A stretch of DNA of 64,000 bases from Bacteroidota bacterium (GTDB lineage Bacteria > Bacteroidota > Ignavibacteria > Ignavibacteriales > Ignavibacteriaceae): the NCBI GenBank assembly GCA_022564295.1, contig JADFLR010000006.1, forward strand, positions 99,579 to 163,578, read 5' to 3'. This document shows positions 26,406 to 36,246 of the stretch, piece after piece; position 1 is the stretch's first letter, and each line of letters begins with the position of its first letter. The notes under the pieces were generated by a model, which was not told the origin of the DNA, made no database searches, and was given only the letters and a program-made list of their open reading frames with translations. The position numbers were made by a program, and so were the translations under genes.

Positions 26406-29400
26406 TTACTTCAATAACATTAATTTTTTAGTTGATACATACGGGCCACTCCTTAATGTATAGAAATAGACACCACTTGCAAACCGATTTGCGTTCCAAA
26501 CCACACTATGATAGCCCGCTTGCATCTGTTGATCTACAAGGGTAGTAACTAGATTACCAAGTATGTCAAAAACCTGTAATTTAACGCGGCTATTTTCAGG
26601 TAACTGATACCTTATTTCGGTGCTTGGATTAAATGGGTTTGGATAATTCTGATCTAAGCCATACTCTGTCGGTAAAGAGTTATTATTTCCTGCAGTCTCT
26701 TTTCTTAAATTAGAACCTATCATATTCTGGGCATGTTTCCATGCGTTAGTCAGATGGTTAAATGTATTTACATAATTTTCCTTCTCGTATTCGCGTAATG
26801 CCTTACCAAGTTCTTTGTTGGCATTCTTCAGCAATTCTTCACAATTTGAAACCACACAAGCGCCTTCTTCTTCTGCCTCATCTCTGGCAATAACTGCTAT
26901 TTTAAATGAACCTTCTTTGAGATAAAATATTGCGTTCTCAATCTTATCACCAAATTCAGTATTGCTGATTAAAGCGTATATTTTATTAACTGCGCGAGTA
27001 ATTTTATCATAATACTTAAGGCCTTTATTAGTTTTTAAATGATTTCCATCATCCTCAAAATACCCAAGTGCCGTTTCAATGTATCCAATGGCATTGTTTA
27101 TATCTCTTTTATCCTTATTGGTTAAACTACAATTTTGTGGAGGATTCGGACAAAAGTCTAGCATTATTTGTTTAAGAATATCCAGCGCCCATTGAATATA
27201 TAATTCACCGGTAATTTCTTGCGGTTCTTCAAAAAGTGATACGAAAAACGAGTGCTCGGTTGTAATCAGATACTGGCTATTATATAGGGTATCACTGATC
27301 ACATTATCAGAAGCAATTACAGAAATATCATAATTTCCTAATAATATTGTTTCGAGTGATATAGTATAAATGCCGCCTCCGGATGATATTAATCTGCCTA
27401 AAACCGTTTGACCATCGGGAGCGTCTATCTTGACACTAACTAAAGCATCATCAACCGGTTCACCACCAGTTATCGTGTGGCCACTAAAACCAGCAGATTC
27501 ACCACCCTCAAATAATTTTGCTTCTAAATTTACAAGTATCGGTATTGCGTTGCCATCCTGATCAAATTGTAAGAAATAACGTTCTCGATCAGATTTAAAT
27601 TCTAGTATTAGGTCCATTTCATTAGCACTATATACTCTAATGGGTTCTGTAGAATCAGCAGGGGGCGATTCATTTTCTATTATTGCATAAGTCCACGCGC
27701 CGATTCCAGGATTATTAACCTGAAAAAATTTATACGGCTTACCAGATGATTCAAAGCCATTAATAAAATCAATATCAAATGCTGAATTTTGATAATTCTC
27801 CTGAGTTATAGCACCTTCTGGAAGATTAGGGGGGTCATTTACAAATATTCCAGGAGGAAGTAATACGAGAGAGTATTCACTCCCCTGCCAGGAGAGTCCC
27901 ATTTCAAGAGTTCCACCCTGCCAGGATAGTCCACCTTGCCAGGATAATCCACCCTGCCAGGAGAGCCCACCTTGCCAGGATAGTCCACCTTGCCAGGAGA
28001 GTCCACCCTGCCACGATAATCCACCCTGCCACGATAATCCACCCTGCCACGATAATCCACCCTGCCACGATAATCCACTTCCAATGAGTTCGCTGCTAAT
28101 TTCTTCCGATAAATAAGATATTTGCAAACCAAGTAATCGCAGCCAGATAATATTTACTGCAGTGGGAATTTCAGTAGAATTTGCCATTTCATAATACTCG
28201 CCGCCGGTTTCGTTTGCTAACCAGCTCATCAAATCCTGTCCTTCATTTATCCCAGCAAATCCCATCGTATAAATTTTTATTTCAGAATTAATATCCAATT
28301 CTGTAATTAATGAAAGTGGGGATATTTCACCGGCACTGAATAATATTACTACTTTATTATTATTTGGGGGTTCGGATAATAACAATTGTTCTGCATCTAC
28401 TATTCGCTCCGCAAGGTTTCCAGTTTCATTAGGTTGCAGTAGACTGAGGGAAGATAATTTCTGATTAAAATTATCCCCAATCTGCTCTATATTACTTCCA
28501 TTTACCCATCCTATTTTATCACCAATTCTTAATTTAGTAACAAGTTCAATCGCAGCATTTTTGGAAGGTTCAAAACCGTTAAGAACATCGGAGGATGTAA
28601 AGTTTGTGGATCCGTCGAATACTAAGGCTATATCGTAATACACAAAATCAAGATTATCGTAAATAAAATTTATACCTCCAATATCATATTTTATTATATC
28701 TGATTGAGTCGAGTGCCATTCAGGATCAGTTGGGTCAGGATGCAAATCACGTTTGTAGATTTCTCCATTATCAATGCGACCATACATTGTAGCACTTTGG
28801 TTAAAATTCTTCATTTCTAATGTATAATTGAAATCACCCGGATTATAGAGATCAGCCAATCCTGAGTAATGTCCTATTTCATGTGTAGCAACGTTTTTAA
28901 CATCCAGCTTATCAGAAGATCCATCTGTTGCCCATTCAAAATGACCTAGACCCGTTAGTGAAATCGGGTCACCATTAAATGCAATATCTACGTCAGTCAT
29001 TTCACCATTTAAAGCATTGTATCTTACTCTGGTTACAGCAATTACATTTGTAGGAGCTTCGGTTAGACTTTCCCACTCACCGGTGGTTGGAATCCATACC
29101 ACATTGTTTATTCCATCCGGGTTACCTCCCCATTGTTCGGTAAAATTAGAAAACGGATGAGAATATGTTAACTGCACCAGTTCACTCCAGGTATCAAATC
29201 CATTTTCAACATCATCATCATAATCCAGAGTTGCTACTGAACCAGCAATTTGATAATCACCATCACCATCTTTCCAGTGAAGGGGTATTCCAGCGAGAGT
29301 AGTATTTGCAATGTAATGGAGCCCTTCATCTGTTTCTCTCTCAATGGATATAGAGAATTCAGAAGTACTTAAGGGAATACTATCAATATCTAATTTTGTT

Positions 29401-31793
29401 GCAGTAGCACTTACTTCTTCTCCATCTGCAGCTGGAAGAACAACATCCTTTAGATTAGCAAGAAAATCCACTTCACCAATAAAATCAGTAGTAACTACAA
29501 ATTCACCAAGATAGCGTTTACCTTCTCTCTGATTACTCGAATTAGAATTAGCAAAAAATTGAATCTTATAATTTTTTAGGGGTGTACTATTATTAAGAGT
29601 CCCTTGAATCGAAGTCCCACCTTTAGAAGGATCTTCATCTTGCCAGGTATAAAGTGTATTGAGTGTAGGGTATTCTTGTGAATCGTTAGCAGAAGCACCT
29701 AATTCAATTCCTAAGGAATGGTTTCCATAAATTGAATTATTCAGTATTGAATTATTATTTCCAGATTCTACAAAAACTCCTACCCCCGTTCCCGAGGTTC
29801 CATTATTGAAAATTGTATTAGTATCTATAGAATTACCACTACCGTTGATAACTATACCATGGCTTGAATTTCCGGAGACTTCATTTCCGTAAATCGCATT
29901 ACCATCGGAAGCATTTAAGGATATTCCGAAGTTTAAATTTTCTGTAATTGTGTTTCCGGTGAGACTTGCTGTACTATTTAATATTGAAATGCCACCTAAG
30001 CTATTTGTTCCAACAGTATTATCCATTATTAGATTTCCAGTACTGCCATTTACAGATATTCCTAAACCTGAGTTTCCAGTAATAGTATTTCCTGTTAGGC
30101 TCCCGGAACTGTTGGATATAGAAATTCCGTCTTTGGAATTAGTCTGGATGTTATTGTTTGATATTGTGTTGTTATATCCGCCATCCACAGATATTCCATT
30201 TACATTTGAAGTAAGAGTATTTCCTTCTACCGTATTATTATTAGCACCAGCAATCGATATTCCATCTCCCATATTCTCAGTAATATTATTTCCTATTATA
30301 CTTCCTGTACTGTTAGATATGGAAATACCTCCTGAGCTATTCGCGTCTATATTATTGTTTGTTATTTGATTTCCGTTCGCACTAGCAATAGATATTCCGT
30401 AACCAGCATTTTCGTAAATATCATTACTCGACGAAACGCCAATCTGATTATTTTCTGCACCTGCGTTAATAGAAATTCCATCACCATTTGAATTAGTAAT
30501 AGTATTATCATTGATATTATTTCCCGAGGAGCTTATCAATATTCCTGATATGCGATTAGCTTCAATATTATTTCCATCTAACAAAGAAAGCGTTAGACCA
30601 TAGCTAGAAAAGTTATTTATTACGAGTCCCTTAACAGTGCTTCCACCTCCGGAAATTGTTAAACCGTTTGCTACTGTACCAGACCCATCCAATTCAATTA
30701 CAGGCGAACCAGCATAACCACTTTGAGTGGTTGCATCTATTGTCACTATCTCATTTAAGGCTGGTAAAGCCGAAGTGGGTTGAATTATAAAAGGTCCAGT
30801 TCCCTGGATATAAAAATAAATTGTCTGTGGTCCTTGATAAGCATTAGCTTCCTGAATTGCAGCTCTCAGGGTAATATCACCGTTGCCAGCATCTGCTATT
30901 CCGTCACCGGGATTTGTATCAGGAGCATCTCCGGTAGAATTAACAACAAAAAGTGGGGGATGTTTACTTTTAATTATTTCATTAATATTATCCACTCTTA
31001 AATGATTAAGAGAATCAGAAAAATCTTCTAAGATGTCAACTCCTGAATTAAGGTAATCAGTAATTTCATTAAAAGACCATTGTCCGGCTAAATATGGTGC
31101 TAACGAATTGGGAAATGGTTCGGCAGGATTTCCATTACCACCCGAACCATTAATATTATTCTCAGCTAATGCAATATTCCAGAGTCTAATTTCATCAATT
31201 AAACCCTTAAAAGAACCTTCATCAGATTTCCCAATAAATAAACCTATTCCGTCAGTATATCGATGCTGATCCAACAATGTATGTGAATCACTATCCACTA
31301 AATCTTTTCCAAAGTAAAGTTTCATCATCTCGCCATCATATGTTCCTGTCAATTGGACCCAGGTGAAAGCAGGAATAGGACCGGTACTTAAAGTTTTTCC
31401 GCCCGCTCCACCTATTGAGAACTTAGCAAATCTATCTTCTACGGATAGAGAGAATGATTCTCCGCCATCAACAGTTGATCTAGAAATAATCGGCATTGTT
31501 TTGCCGGAACTTTCTCCTATAAGATATACCCAGGCCTGAACTGATATATTATTGTTTTCAGAATTCTCTTTATTAAAATATTGAAAGGCATTCTGATTAG
31601 CTTCCCCTTGATTTACGGCTAATCCATCCTCGATGAATACCCTGCTTGATTCTCCGTTAAAAACAAAGGCGTTGTTATTGGATTGTTGAGTAAAAGTGAT
31701 ACTGCATGCGATTAACATTATTAGAGAGAATGCTATACAAAAAGTAAAATTATTAAAAGTTCTCATGTTTTTTCCTACCGTTTTTAAATTCAA
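26406..31793 (-). CDS. Giant mosaic T9SS surface protein with LamG, beta-helix, protease-like, vWA and GLSWQG repeats
   Basis: 1795 residues. After a signal peptide, order is: LamG/concanavalin-like domain (about 40-250); CSLREA-type lead-in (DITLRAAIQEANA); right-handed beta-helix of 20-24 residue rungs (about 390-700, e.g. NTVEGNTLTSNVNGI); a region with HEIGHYSGLAD (about 972-982), the HExxHxxGxxD zinc pattern of secreted metallopeptidases; a vWA-like domain (about 1050-1225; VFDGSTN, so the metal site DxSxS is altered); nine tandem GLSWQG units plus a separate tenth (1240-1300); beta-sandwich domains; a helical Cys-containing segment (about 1550-1690); and a T9SS sorting domain. Probably an adhesin or surface protein, perhaps self-processing. 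The 171-residue gene upstream may be co-transcribed. Confidence 0.85.
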   Translation of the reverse strand: MNLKTVGKNMRTFNNFTFCIAFSLIMLIACSITFTQQSNNNAFVFNGESSRVFIEDGLAVNQGEANQNAFQYFNKENSENNNISVQAWVYLIGESSGKTMPIISRSTVDGGESFSLSVEDRFAKFSIGGAGGKTLSTGPIPAFTWVQLTGTYDGEMMKLYFGKDLVDSDSHTLLDQHRYTDGIGLFIGKSDEGSFKGLIDEIRLWNIALAENNINGSGGNGNPAEPFPNSLAPYLAGQWSFNEITDYLNSGVDILEDFSDSLNHLRVDNINEIIKSKHPPLFVVNSTGDAPDTNPGDGIADAGNGDITLRAAIQEANAYQGPQTIYFYIQGTGPFIIQPTSALPALNEIVTIDATTQSGYAGSPVIELDGSGTVANGLTISGGGSTVKGLVINNFSSYGLTLSLLDGNNIEANRISGILISSSGNNINDNTITNSNGDGISINAGAENNQIGVSSSNDIYENAGYGISIASANGNQITNNNIDANSSGGISISNSTGSIIGNNITENMGDGISIAGANNNTVEGNTLTSNVNGISVDGGYNNTISNNNIQTNSKDGISISNSSGSLTGNTITGNSGLGISVNGSTGNLIMDNTVGTNSLGGISILNSTASLTGNTITENLNFGISLNASDGNAIYGNEVSGNSSHGIVINGSGNSIDTNTIFNNGTSGTGVGVFVESGNNNSILNNSIYGNHSLGIELGASANDSQEYPTLNTLYTWQDEDPSKGGTSIQGTLNNSTPLKNYKIQFFANSNSSNQREGKRYLGEFVVTTDFIGEVDFLANLKDVVLPAADGEEVSATATKLDIDSIPLSTSEFSISIERETDEGLHYIANTTLAGIPLHWKDGDGDYQIAGSVATLDYDDDVENGFDTWSELVQLTYSHPFSNFTEQWGGNPDGINNVVWIPTTGEWESLTEAPTNVIAVTRVRYNALNGEMTDVDIAFNGDPISLTGLGHFEWATDGSSDKLDVKNVATHEIGHYSGLADLYNPGDFNYTLEMKNFNQSATMYGRIDNGEIYKRDLHPDPTDPEWHSTQSDIIKYDIGGINFIYDNLDFVYYDIALVFDGSTNFTSSDVLNGFEPSKNAAIELVTKLRIGDKIGWVNGSNIEQIGDNFNQKLSSLSLLQPNETGNLAERIVDAEQLLLSEPPNNNKVVILFSAGEISPLSLITELDINSEIKIYTMGFAGINEGQDLMSWLANETGGEYYEMANSTEIPTAVNIIWLRLLGLQISYLSEEISSELIGSGLSWQGGLSWQGGLSWQGGLSWQGGLSWQGGLSWQGGLSWQGGLSWQGGLSWQGGTLEMGLSWQGSEYSLVLLPPGIFVNDPPNLPEGAITQENYQNSAFDIDFINGFESSGKPYKFFQVNNPGIGAWTYAIIENESPPADSTEPIRVYSANEMDLILEFKSDRERYFLQFDQDGNAIPILVNLEAKLFEGGESAGFSGHTITGGEPVDDALVSVKIDAPDGQTVLGRLISSGGGIYTISLETILLGNYDISVIASDNVISDTLYNSQYLITTEHSFFVSLFEEPQEITGELYIQWALDILKQIMLDFCPNPPQNCSLTNKDKRDINNAIGYIETALGYFEDDGNHLKTNKGLKYYDKITRAVNKIYALISNTEFGDKIENAIFYLKEGSFKIAVIARDEAEEEGACVVSNCEELLKNANKELGKALREYEKENYVNTFNHLTNAWKHAQNMIGSNLRKETAGNNNSLPTEYGLDQNYPNPFNPSTEIRYQLPENSRVKLQVFDILGNLVTTLVDQQMQAGYHSVVWNANRFASGVYFYTLRSGPYVSTKKLMLLK
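27915..28076 (-). repeat. 18-bp tandem array coding GLSWQG repeats
   Basis: Nine contiguous 18-bp units; a tenth, partly degenerate, unit lies just beyond at about 27886-27903, separated by codons for TLEM. The four units at 28005-28076 are identical (ACCCTGCCACGATAATCC on the plus strand); the other five differ by 1-3 bases, showing recent expansion from one end. Because 18 is a multiple of three the array stays open in other frames, which explains overlapping spurious ORFs. Copy number is probably variable between strains. Confidence 0.95.
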
Positions 31794-31835
31794 AAACTGG
31801 TTTTTGAAAAAGTTGGAATTTGCCAGCCAAAATAA

Positions 31836-32333
31836 TTATTGTTCTTTTATTGAGTTTCTAATTTGTGCTTTGAGAGAATTGATCAGCACATTTGAAGTTG
31901 TAACTTTTTCCCCAGTATTTTTATCGTAAACTATACTTAATTTTCCCTCTTCTCCATTAAAGACCTTATAATTTGAAGTCCTTTGATCCCTTTTAAGAAA
32001 AACTAAGATTTCTTCATCATCCTCAAATTTTGGCATATGGGTATATAACTCACCGACATCACCAACTTCGCCGCCCAAATATGTCACAACTATTGAGCCT
32101 TCAGTAGTATTGCCCTTCAAGTACTCTTCCACTTGAATAGTTGCATTTGTATAAATTTTTAATCTATCCTCGTTCCAGCTAGAATTTTGATGTACGACCC
32201 TGCCAGTGAGAACAACATCCGCTCCCTTTGATAAATTTTCGATATCAGCCGAATGTTGCTGTGAATAGGAAGTAATGTAAAATCCGCAAATAAATGCAAG
32301 TGTTAAAAGCAGATACCTGTAATTAGTATCCAT
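31836..32333 (-). CDS. Small exported protein of unknown function
   Basis: About 165 residues. I choose the ATG at 32333 because GGAGG lies just upstream; the longer reading would begin with a TTG ahead of that site. The signal peptide is MDTNYRYLLLTLAFICGFYI to about SYSQ. The rest is a beta-rich domain of the form ADVVLTGRVVHQNSSW...IYTNATIQVEEYLKG...VVTYLGGEVG...EEILVFL, a pattern I associate with uncharacterised exported proteins found beside surface or matrixin-like proteins. It is 42 bp upstream of the giant mosaic gene and may serve it. No enzyme motif is seen. Confidence 0.65.
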   Translation of the reverse strand: MDTNYRYLLLTLAFICGFYITSYSQQHSADIENLSKGADVVLTGRVVHQNSSWNEDRLKIYTNATIQVEEYLKGNTTEGSIVVTYLGGEVGDVGELYTHMPKFEDDEEILVFLKRDQRTSNYKVFNGEEGKLSIVYDKNTGEKVTTSNVLINSLKAQIRNSIKEQ

Positions 32334-32895
32334 ACTTAGATCCTCCTTCAATAAAAATTAATAATTAAATAATCTACAATACTTATATGATAAAATTATA
32401 ATTAGCACAAAAAGAGTGAGCAAATGAGCTCATTTGATTGACACTTTTAGATTAGATCCTACCCAAGAAATCGATTATATTTCCAATAATTATACAAAAT
32501 TAAAATGTAATAATATCACTTTTAATCAACTATAAATGTTTAAAAAATCTAAATTTGATACAAAAAAAATTGTCGTAAAAATAATTAGTGAATATTATGA
32601 AACAATGTTACGACGCTATTTTTAATAGGTATTAAGACAATATAATAAATAATTATTGCAATTCAATAGCTTAAAAAATTAATTTTTCTTATCGTTCGTT
32701 TTATAGACTTCTTTTGTTTTTATTCTGATTAATTGAAATTTTTTAAATTCTATTAAAGACTTAAAGAATCTCTTTTTTACACACCTCTGGCGTGGCTTTC
32801 TATTAATCTAAAAATGAAATTATGTTCGAGTAATTTATGATTATTTAGAAATTGCTGTAATACCTGATTGAATAAAAAAATAATATCATTAAAAT
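32334..32895. other. 562-bp AT-rich region without a gene
   Basis: Between the small exported protein (leftward start) and the rlmL stop. It contains the perfect palindrome at 32421-32436 but no coding pattern. It should hold the promoter for the exported protein and giant gene. Confidence 0.5.
32421..32436. promoter_or_regulatory. Perfect 16-bp palindrome, possible operator
   Basis: CAAATGAGCTCATTTG is its own reverse complement and lies about 90-100 bp upstream of the start at 32333. This is a reasonable operator position for the exported-protein/giant-protein transcript, but the binding protein is unknown and chance occurrence is possible. Confidence 0.3.
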
Positions 32896-34035
32896 TCAAT
32901 ACAACTCATATTTTACAAGACGTCCATCGAGCCCACCGTTTGAAAGCGGCTTTTTCCAGGATGGTTTTAACCCGATGTTTTTAATAAACTTTCTATCACC
33001 AAAGTATATAAATGCTGTCGAGTTTTTACATCTCTGTTTAAGGAAATCACCAAATCTTTTATAGAAGTCACCAAGGTTATCGGTTTTTCCTATCCTTATT
33101 CCATAAGGCGGATTGCATATAATAGTACTCCCATCAATTTTATCAATATCAAAAACATCTTTGTTTTCAATCTCTATTACATTATCCTTCTCAATTACTT
33201 TACAATTTGTAATTGATGCTTTTACTGCATCCGGAGAAATATCACTTCCAGTGATGGTACCTTTTTTAACCGGTTTTATCTTTTCTACTGCATCTTCTTT
33301 AATCTTCTTCCAAAGAGAAATATTAAAATCAGGAAGTCTTTCAAAACCAAACTTTTTACGAAAGATAGATGCAGGAGTTTTAGATGCAAACATATATGCT
33401 TCACAAAGCAAAGTGCCCGAACCGCAAAAAGGATCATACAATGATGATTTGCCATCCCATCCGGAATAATTAATGATTGCGGCGGCTAAAGTCTCAACCA
33501 TTGGCGCCTGAATACTTTGTTTACGGTAACCACGGCGATGAAGAGAACCACCTGATGTATCCAAACTGATTGTGGCTTCATTATTTTCAATATGAAGATT
33601 AAACCATACATCCGGTTCTCTTGTATCGATTGAAGGACGTTTGCCCGTACGGTTCCTGAAGTAATCAACTATCGCATCTTTTAATCGTAGAGAGGCAAAC
33701 TTGGAATGATTTATAGAACTATTAGTTACTGATGCAAATACAGCAAATGTTTTGGAAGGATGGAGGAAATCTTCCCAATTAACTTGCAAGGCCCTTTTAT
33801 ACAACAACTCATCCGAAGGACAATCAAATGATATCAAGGGTGCCAGGACACGGTTGATTAGACATGAATGAAAATTAATTGTGTAAAGCTCCTTTGTATT
33901 TGCACTAAAATATATCCCACGATACGCCTGCGAAGTCTTCTGCGCACCAAATGAAAGGAGTTCTTCTTCTGCGATATCTTTTATATCATCTGCAGCTTGA
34001 GCAAAGTAGCGATTAGTTTTTTGGTAGTTGTACAA
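32896..34035 (-). CDS. rlmL: THUMP-domain 23S rRNA guanine-N2 methyltransferase (RlmL-like)
   Basis: 379 residues. An N-terminal THUMP RNA-binding domain (about 5-165) is followed by a Rossmann methyltransferase: SAM loop LYDPFCGSGTLLCEA (about 200-215), acidic GSDISPDAVKA, and catalytic CNPPYGIRIG (about 308-317) of the N2-guanine type. It corresponds to the N-terminal half of E. coli RlmL or the stand-alone YpsC form. The segment SLDTSGGSLHRRGYR before the catalytic domain is characteristic. It stands alone. The exact target guanine is inferred. Confidence 0.85.
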   Translation of the reverse strand: MYNYQKTNRYFAQAADDIKDIAEEELLSFGAQKTSQAYRGIYFSANTKELYTINFHSCLINRVLAPLISFDCPSDELLYKRALQVNWEDFLHPSKTFAVFASVTNSSINHSKFASLRLKDAIVDYFRNRTGKRPSIDTREPDVWFNLHIENNEATISLDTSGGSLHRRGYRKQSIQAPMVETLAAAIINYSGWDGKSSLYDPFCGSGTLLCEAYMFASKTPASIFRKKFGFERLPDFNISLWKKIKEDAVEKIKPVKKGTITGSDISPDAVKASITNCKVIEKDNVIEIENKDVFDIDKIDGSTIICNPPYGIRIGKTDNLGDFYKRFGDFLKQRCKNSTAFIYFGDRKFIKNIGLKPSWKKPLSNGGLDGRLVKYELY

Positions 34036-34259
34036 TATATATTCTTCGCTGAATTAATAAAATAATATCGGGGTGTTTCTTCATTGCTTTTGCAACTTAG
34101 TTTATTGGGGGAATTTAATCAACAACAACCATTACTTATTTAAATTCTTTTCACACCTTGCTGAGTTGTATTGCTTTTACGTCTTACATTTTTGAAACAT
34201 AAGCAAACATATAATTTCTTATATTTGCAGCATTGGTAAAATAATTGAGGAACTGATAA

Positions 34260-34904
34260 ATGGCAGTTTTATTTAAAAAGATAAAAAACCTGGAGGCACA
34301 GATTGATAACTACCTGGACATGGTTGTTAAAGGCGGATTCCTTTTCAAACAGGGAATCAAATACTTTTTAGAAGAACAAACAGAAGAGTTTGAATCGCGA
34401 TTAATAAACATTGATACAACCGAAAGTGACGCTGATAACCTGAGAAGAAAAATAGAAAGACGGCTATATACGGAAACACTTATTCCTGAATCGCGCGGCG
34501 ATGTTCTCGGATTATTGGAAGCGTGCGATAAAGTTTTAAACAAAACCGCAGAAACGCTTCATCAGTTTTCGGTTGAGCTTCCATTCATACTCCCGGAAGT
34601 CAAAAACTATTATCTTGAGTTAACTGATATATCAGTATCGGCATTAGAAGAAATGGTTGCTGCCGTTCGTTCATACTTTACCGATATTATCCACGTAAGA
34701 GATCATATAAACAAGGTTCAATTATATGAATCGGAATCGGATAAAATTGCGGAAAAAATTAAACGTATTGTTTTCAGATCGAATATTCATTTGAGCCAGA
34801 AAATGCATATGAGATATTTTGCACTTCACATTGAAAGCATAGCCGATGAAGCTGAAGACGTATGCGACCGGTTATCAATAGCTGCCGTCAAACGATTTAT
34901 ATAA
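34260..34904 (+). CDS. DUF47/PhoU-like phosphate transport accessory protein
   Basis: 214 residues, helical, of the PhoU-like DUF47 family. Seen: DTTESDADNLRRKIERRLY, LIPESRGDVLGLLEACDKV and the terminal SIADEAEDVCDRL. Such proteins usually sit next to Pit transporters and modulate phosphate uptake or bind metal-phosphate. Here the pit gene follows after 20 bp on the same strand, strongly supporting this. Cytoplasmic; no signal peptide. Confidence 0.88.
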   Translation: MAVLFKKIKNLEAQIDNYLDMVVKGGFLFKQGIKYFLEEQTEEFESRLINIDTTESDADNLRRKIERRLYTETLIPESRGDVLGLLEACDKVLNKTAETLHQFSVELPFILPEVKNYYLELTDISVSALEEMVAAVRSYFTDIIHVRDHINKVQLYESESDKIAEKIKRIVFRSNIHLSQKMHMRYFALHIESIADEAEDVCDRLSIAAVKRFI

Positions 34905-34924
34905 CAATCAGGAAAATTTAGTTA

Positions 34925-36100
34925 TTGATGATATGGTTTTTTTTACTTAGCGGAATTTTTCTTGGCTGGTCATTAGGTGCCAATGACACAGCTAATATAT
35001 TCGGAACTGCCGTAGGCACACGGATGATAAGGTTTCGTACTGCGGCGATTGTGACAGCAATTTTTGTTGTTCTTGGTGCAGTTATCAGCGGCGAAGGAGC
35101 TACACACACACTTGGAAAACTCGGGGCAGTTAATGCAATTGCCGGATCATTTACAGTAGCTTTGGCGGCTGCTGTAACTGTTGCGTGGATGACTAAATTG
35201 AAACTTCCTGTTTCAACTTCACAGGCAATTGTTGGTGCAATAATTGGCTGGAATTTTTTCACCGGTTCTCCTACCGACATAAATACTTTAGTCAAAATTG
35301 TAACTACATGGGTTATATGTCCGTTATTAGCAGCAGCGTTCGCGTTCGTTATTTATAAATTTACAATGGCTGTTCTGCCAAGATCCAGAGTCCATTTGCT
35401 TCAGCAGGATTCTTATAACAGGGTAGGTTTGCTCCTTGTAGGTGCGTTCGGTGCATATAGTTTGGGGGCTAACAATATTGCAAACGTAATGGGTGTTTTT
35501 GTTCCGGCAAATCCTTTTACAGATCTTTCTTTCAGTACTCTTTTTACTTTAAGCGGAACGCAACAATTATTTTTACTTGGTGCTATTGCTATAGGTGTCG
35601 GTGTATTCACTTATTCTTATAGAGTGATGATAACAGTGGGTAATGATCTTTTTAAACTTACACCTGTTGCAGCTTTAGTTGTTGTACTTTCAGAATCGCT
35701 GGTTCTTTTTATGTTTGCATCAAAGGGATTAGAGCAATTGTTAGCAAGTTATGGGCTGCCAACTATTCCGTTAGTACCGGTTTCCAGTTCTCAGGCAGTG
35801 ATAGGAGCAATTATAGGAATTGTTCTCGCAAAGGGAGGTAGAGGCATCAACATGAAGGTACTCGGAAAAGTTTCTTCAGGGTGGATAACAACGCCAGTAA
35901 TCGCAGCAGTTATCAGCTTTATAGGATTATACTTCGCTCAAAATGTTTTTGAACAAAAAGTGGTTGAGCCAATCAACGAGACAAGAATTGAGATTCAGTA
36001 TCAGAACATTCAAATTGATACTCTAAAAAACAGCATTATTGATGAATTCGATTTGAAAGAAGACATTAAAATCAAAAATTCAACTAAGATGATCCCCTAA
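34925..36100 (+). CDS. pit: Inorganic phosphate transporter, Pit family
   Basis: 391 residues with about ten membrane segments. The duplicated PiT signatures are visible: GANDTANIFGTAVGTRMI near the N-terminus and SLGANNIANVMGVF in the second half, plus the paired LPVSTSQAIVGAIIGW and VPVSSSQAVIGAIIG. Pit proteins move metal-phosphate with protons across the inner membrane. The cytoplasmic C-terminus (about 345-391) is hydrophilic and short. It forms a unit with the DUF47 gene 20 bp upstream and ends before a good terminator. Confidence 0.92.
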   Translation: MMIWFFLLSGIFLGWSLGANDTANIFGTAVGTRMIRFRTAAIVTAIFVVLGAVISGEGATHTLGKLGAVNAIAGSFTVALAAAVTVAWMTKLKLPVSTSQAIVGAIIGWNFFTGSPTDINTLVKIVTTWVICPLLAAAFAFVIYKFTMAVLPRSRVHLLQQDSYNRVGLLLVGAFGAYSLGANNIANVMGVFVPANPFTDLSFSTLFTLSGTQQLFLLGAIAIGVGVFTYSYRVMITVGNDLFKLTPVAALVVVLSESLVLFMFASKGLEQLLASYGLPTIPLVPVSSSQAVIGAIIGIVLAKGGRGINMKVLGKVSSGWITTPVIAAVISFIGLYFAQNVFEQKVVEPINETRIEIQYQNIQIDTLKNSIIDEFDLKEDIKIKNSTKMIP

Positions 36101-36221
36101 TTATTACTATCTAACTTTATTCATCTATAAAAATTATCAGGCAAAAAATGTCGTAATAGTAAATAATCTAGCGAAATTCGGAATTATCCCGATATTACTT
36201 CTGTGAGAGAAGCTTTTATAA

Positions 36222-36246
36222 GCCCCGAATGATTTCGGGGTTTTTT
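36222..36246 (+). terminator. Rho-independent terminator after pit
   Basis: CCCCGAA-TGAT-TTCGGGG stem-loop followed by six T, about 120 bp after the pit stop. Confidence 0.85.

Noticed and set aside
27915..28076. Possible CRISPR-like array of short repeats
   Set aside because: The units are 18 bp, contiguous, have no spacers and keep the reading frame of a large protein; no cas genes are nearby.
27839..28132. 97-codon leftward frame with repeated DYRGRV
   Set aside because: It is the tandem array read in a second frame, which stays open because units are a multiple of three. No start signal or independent support.
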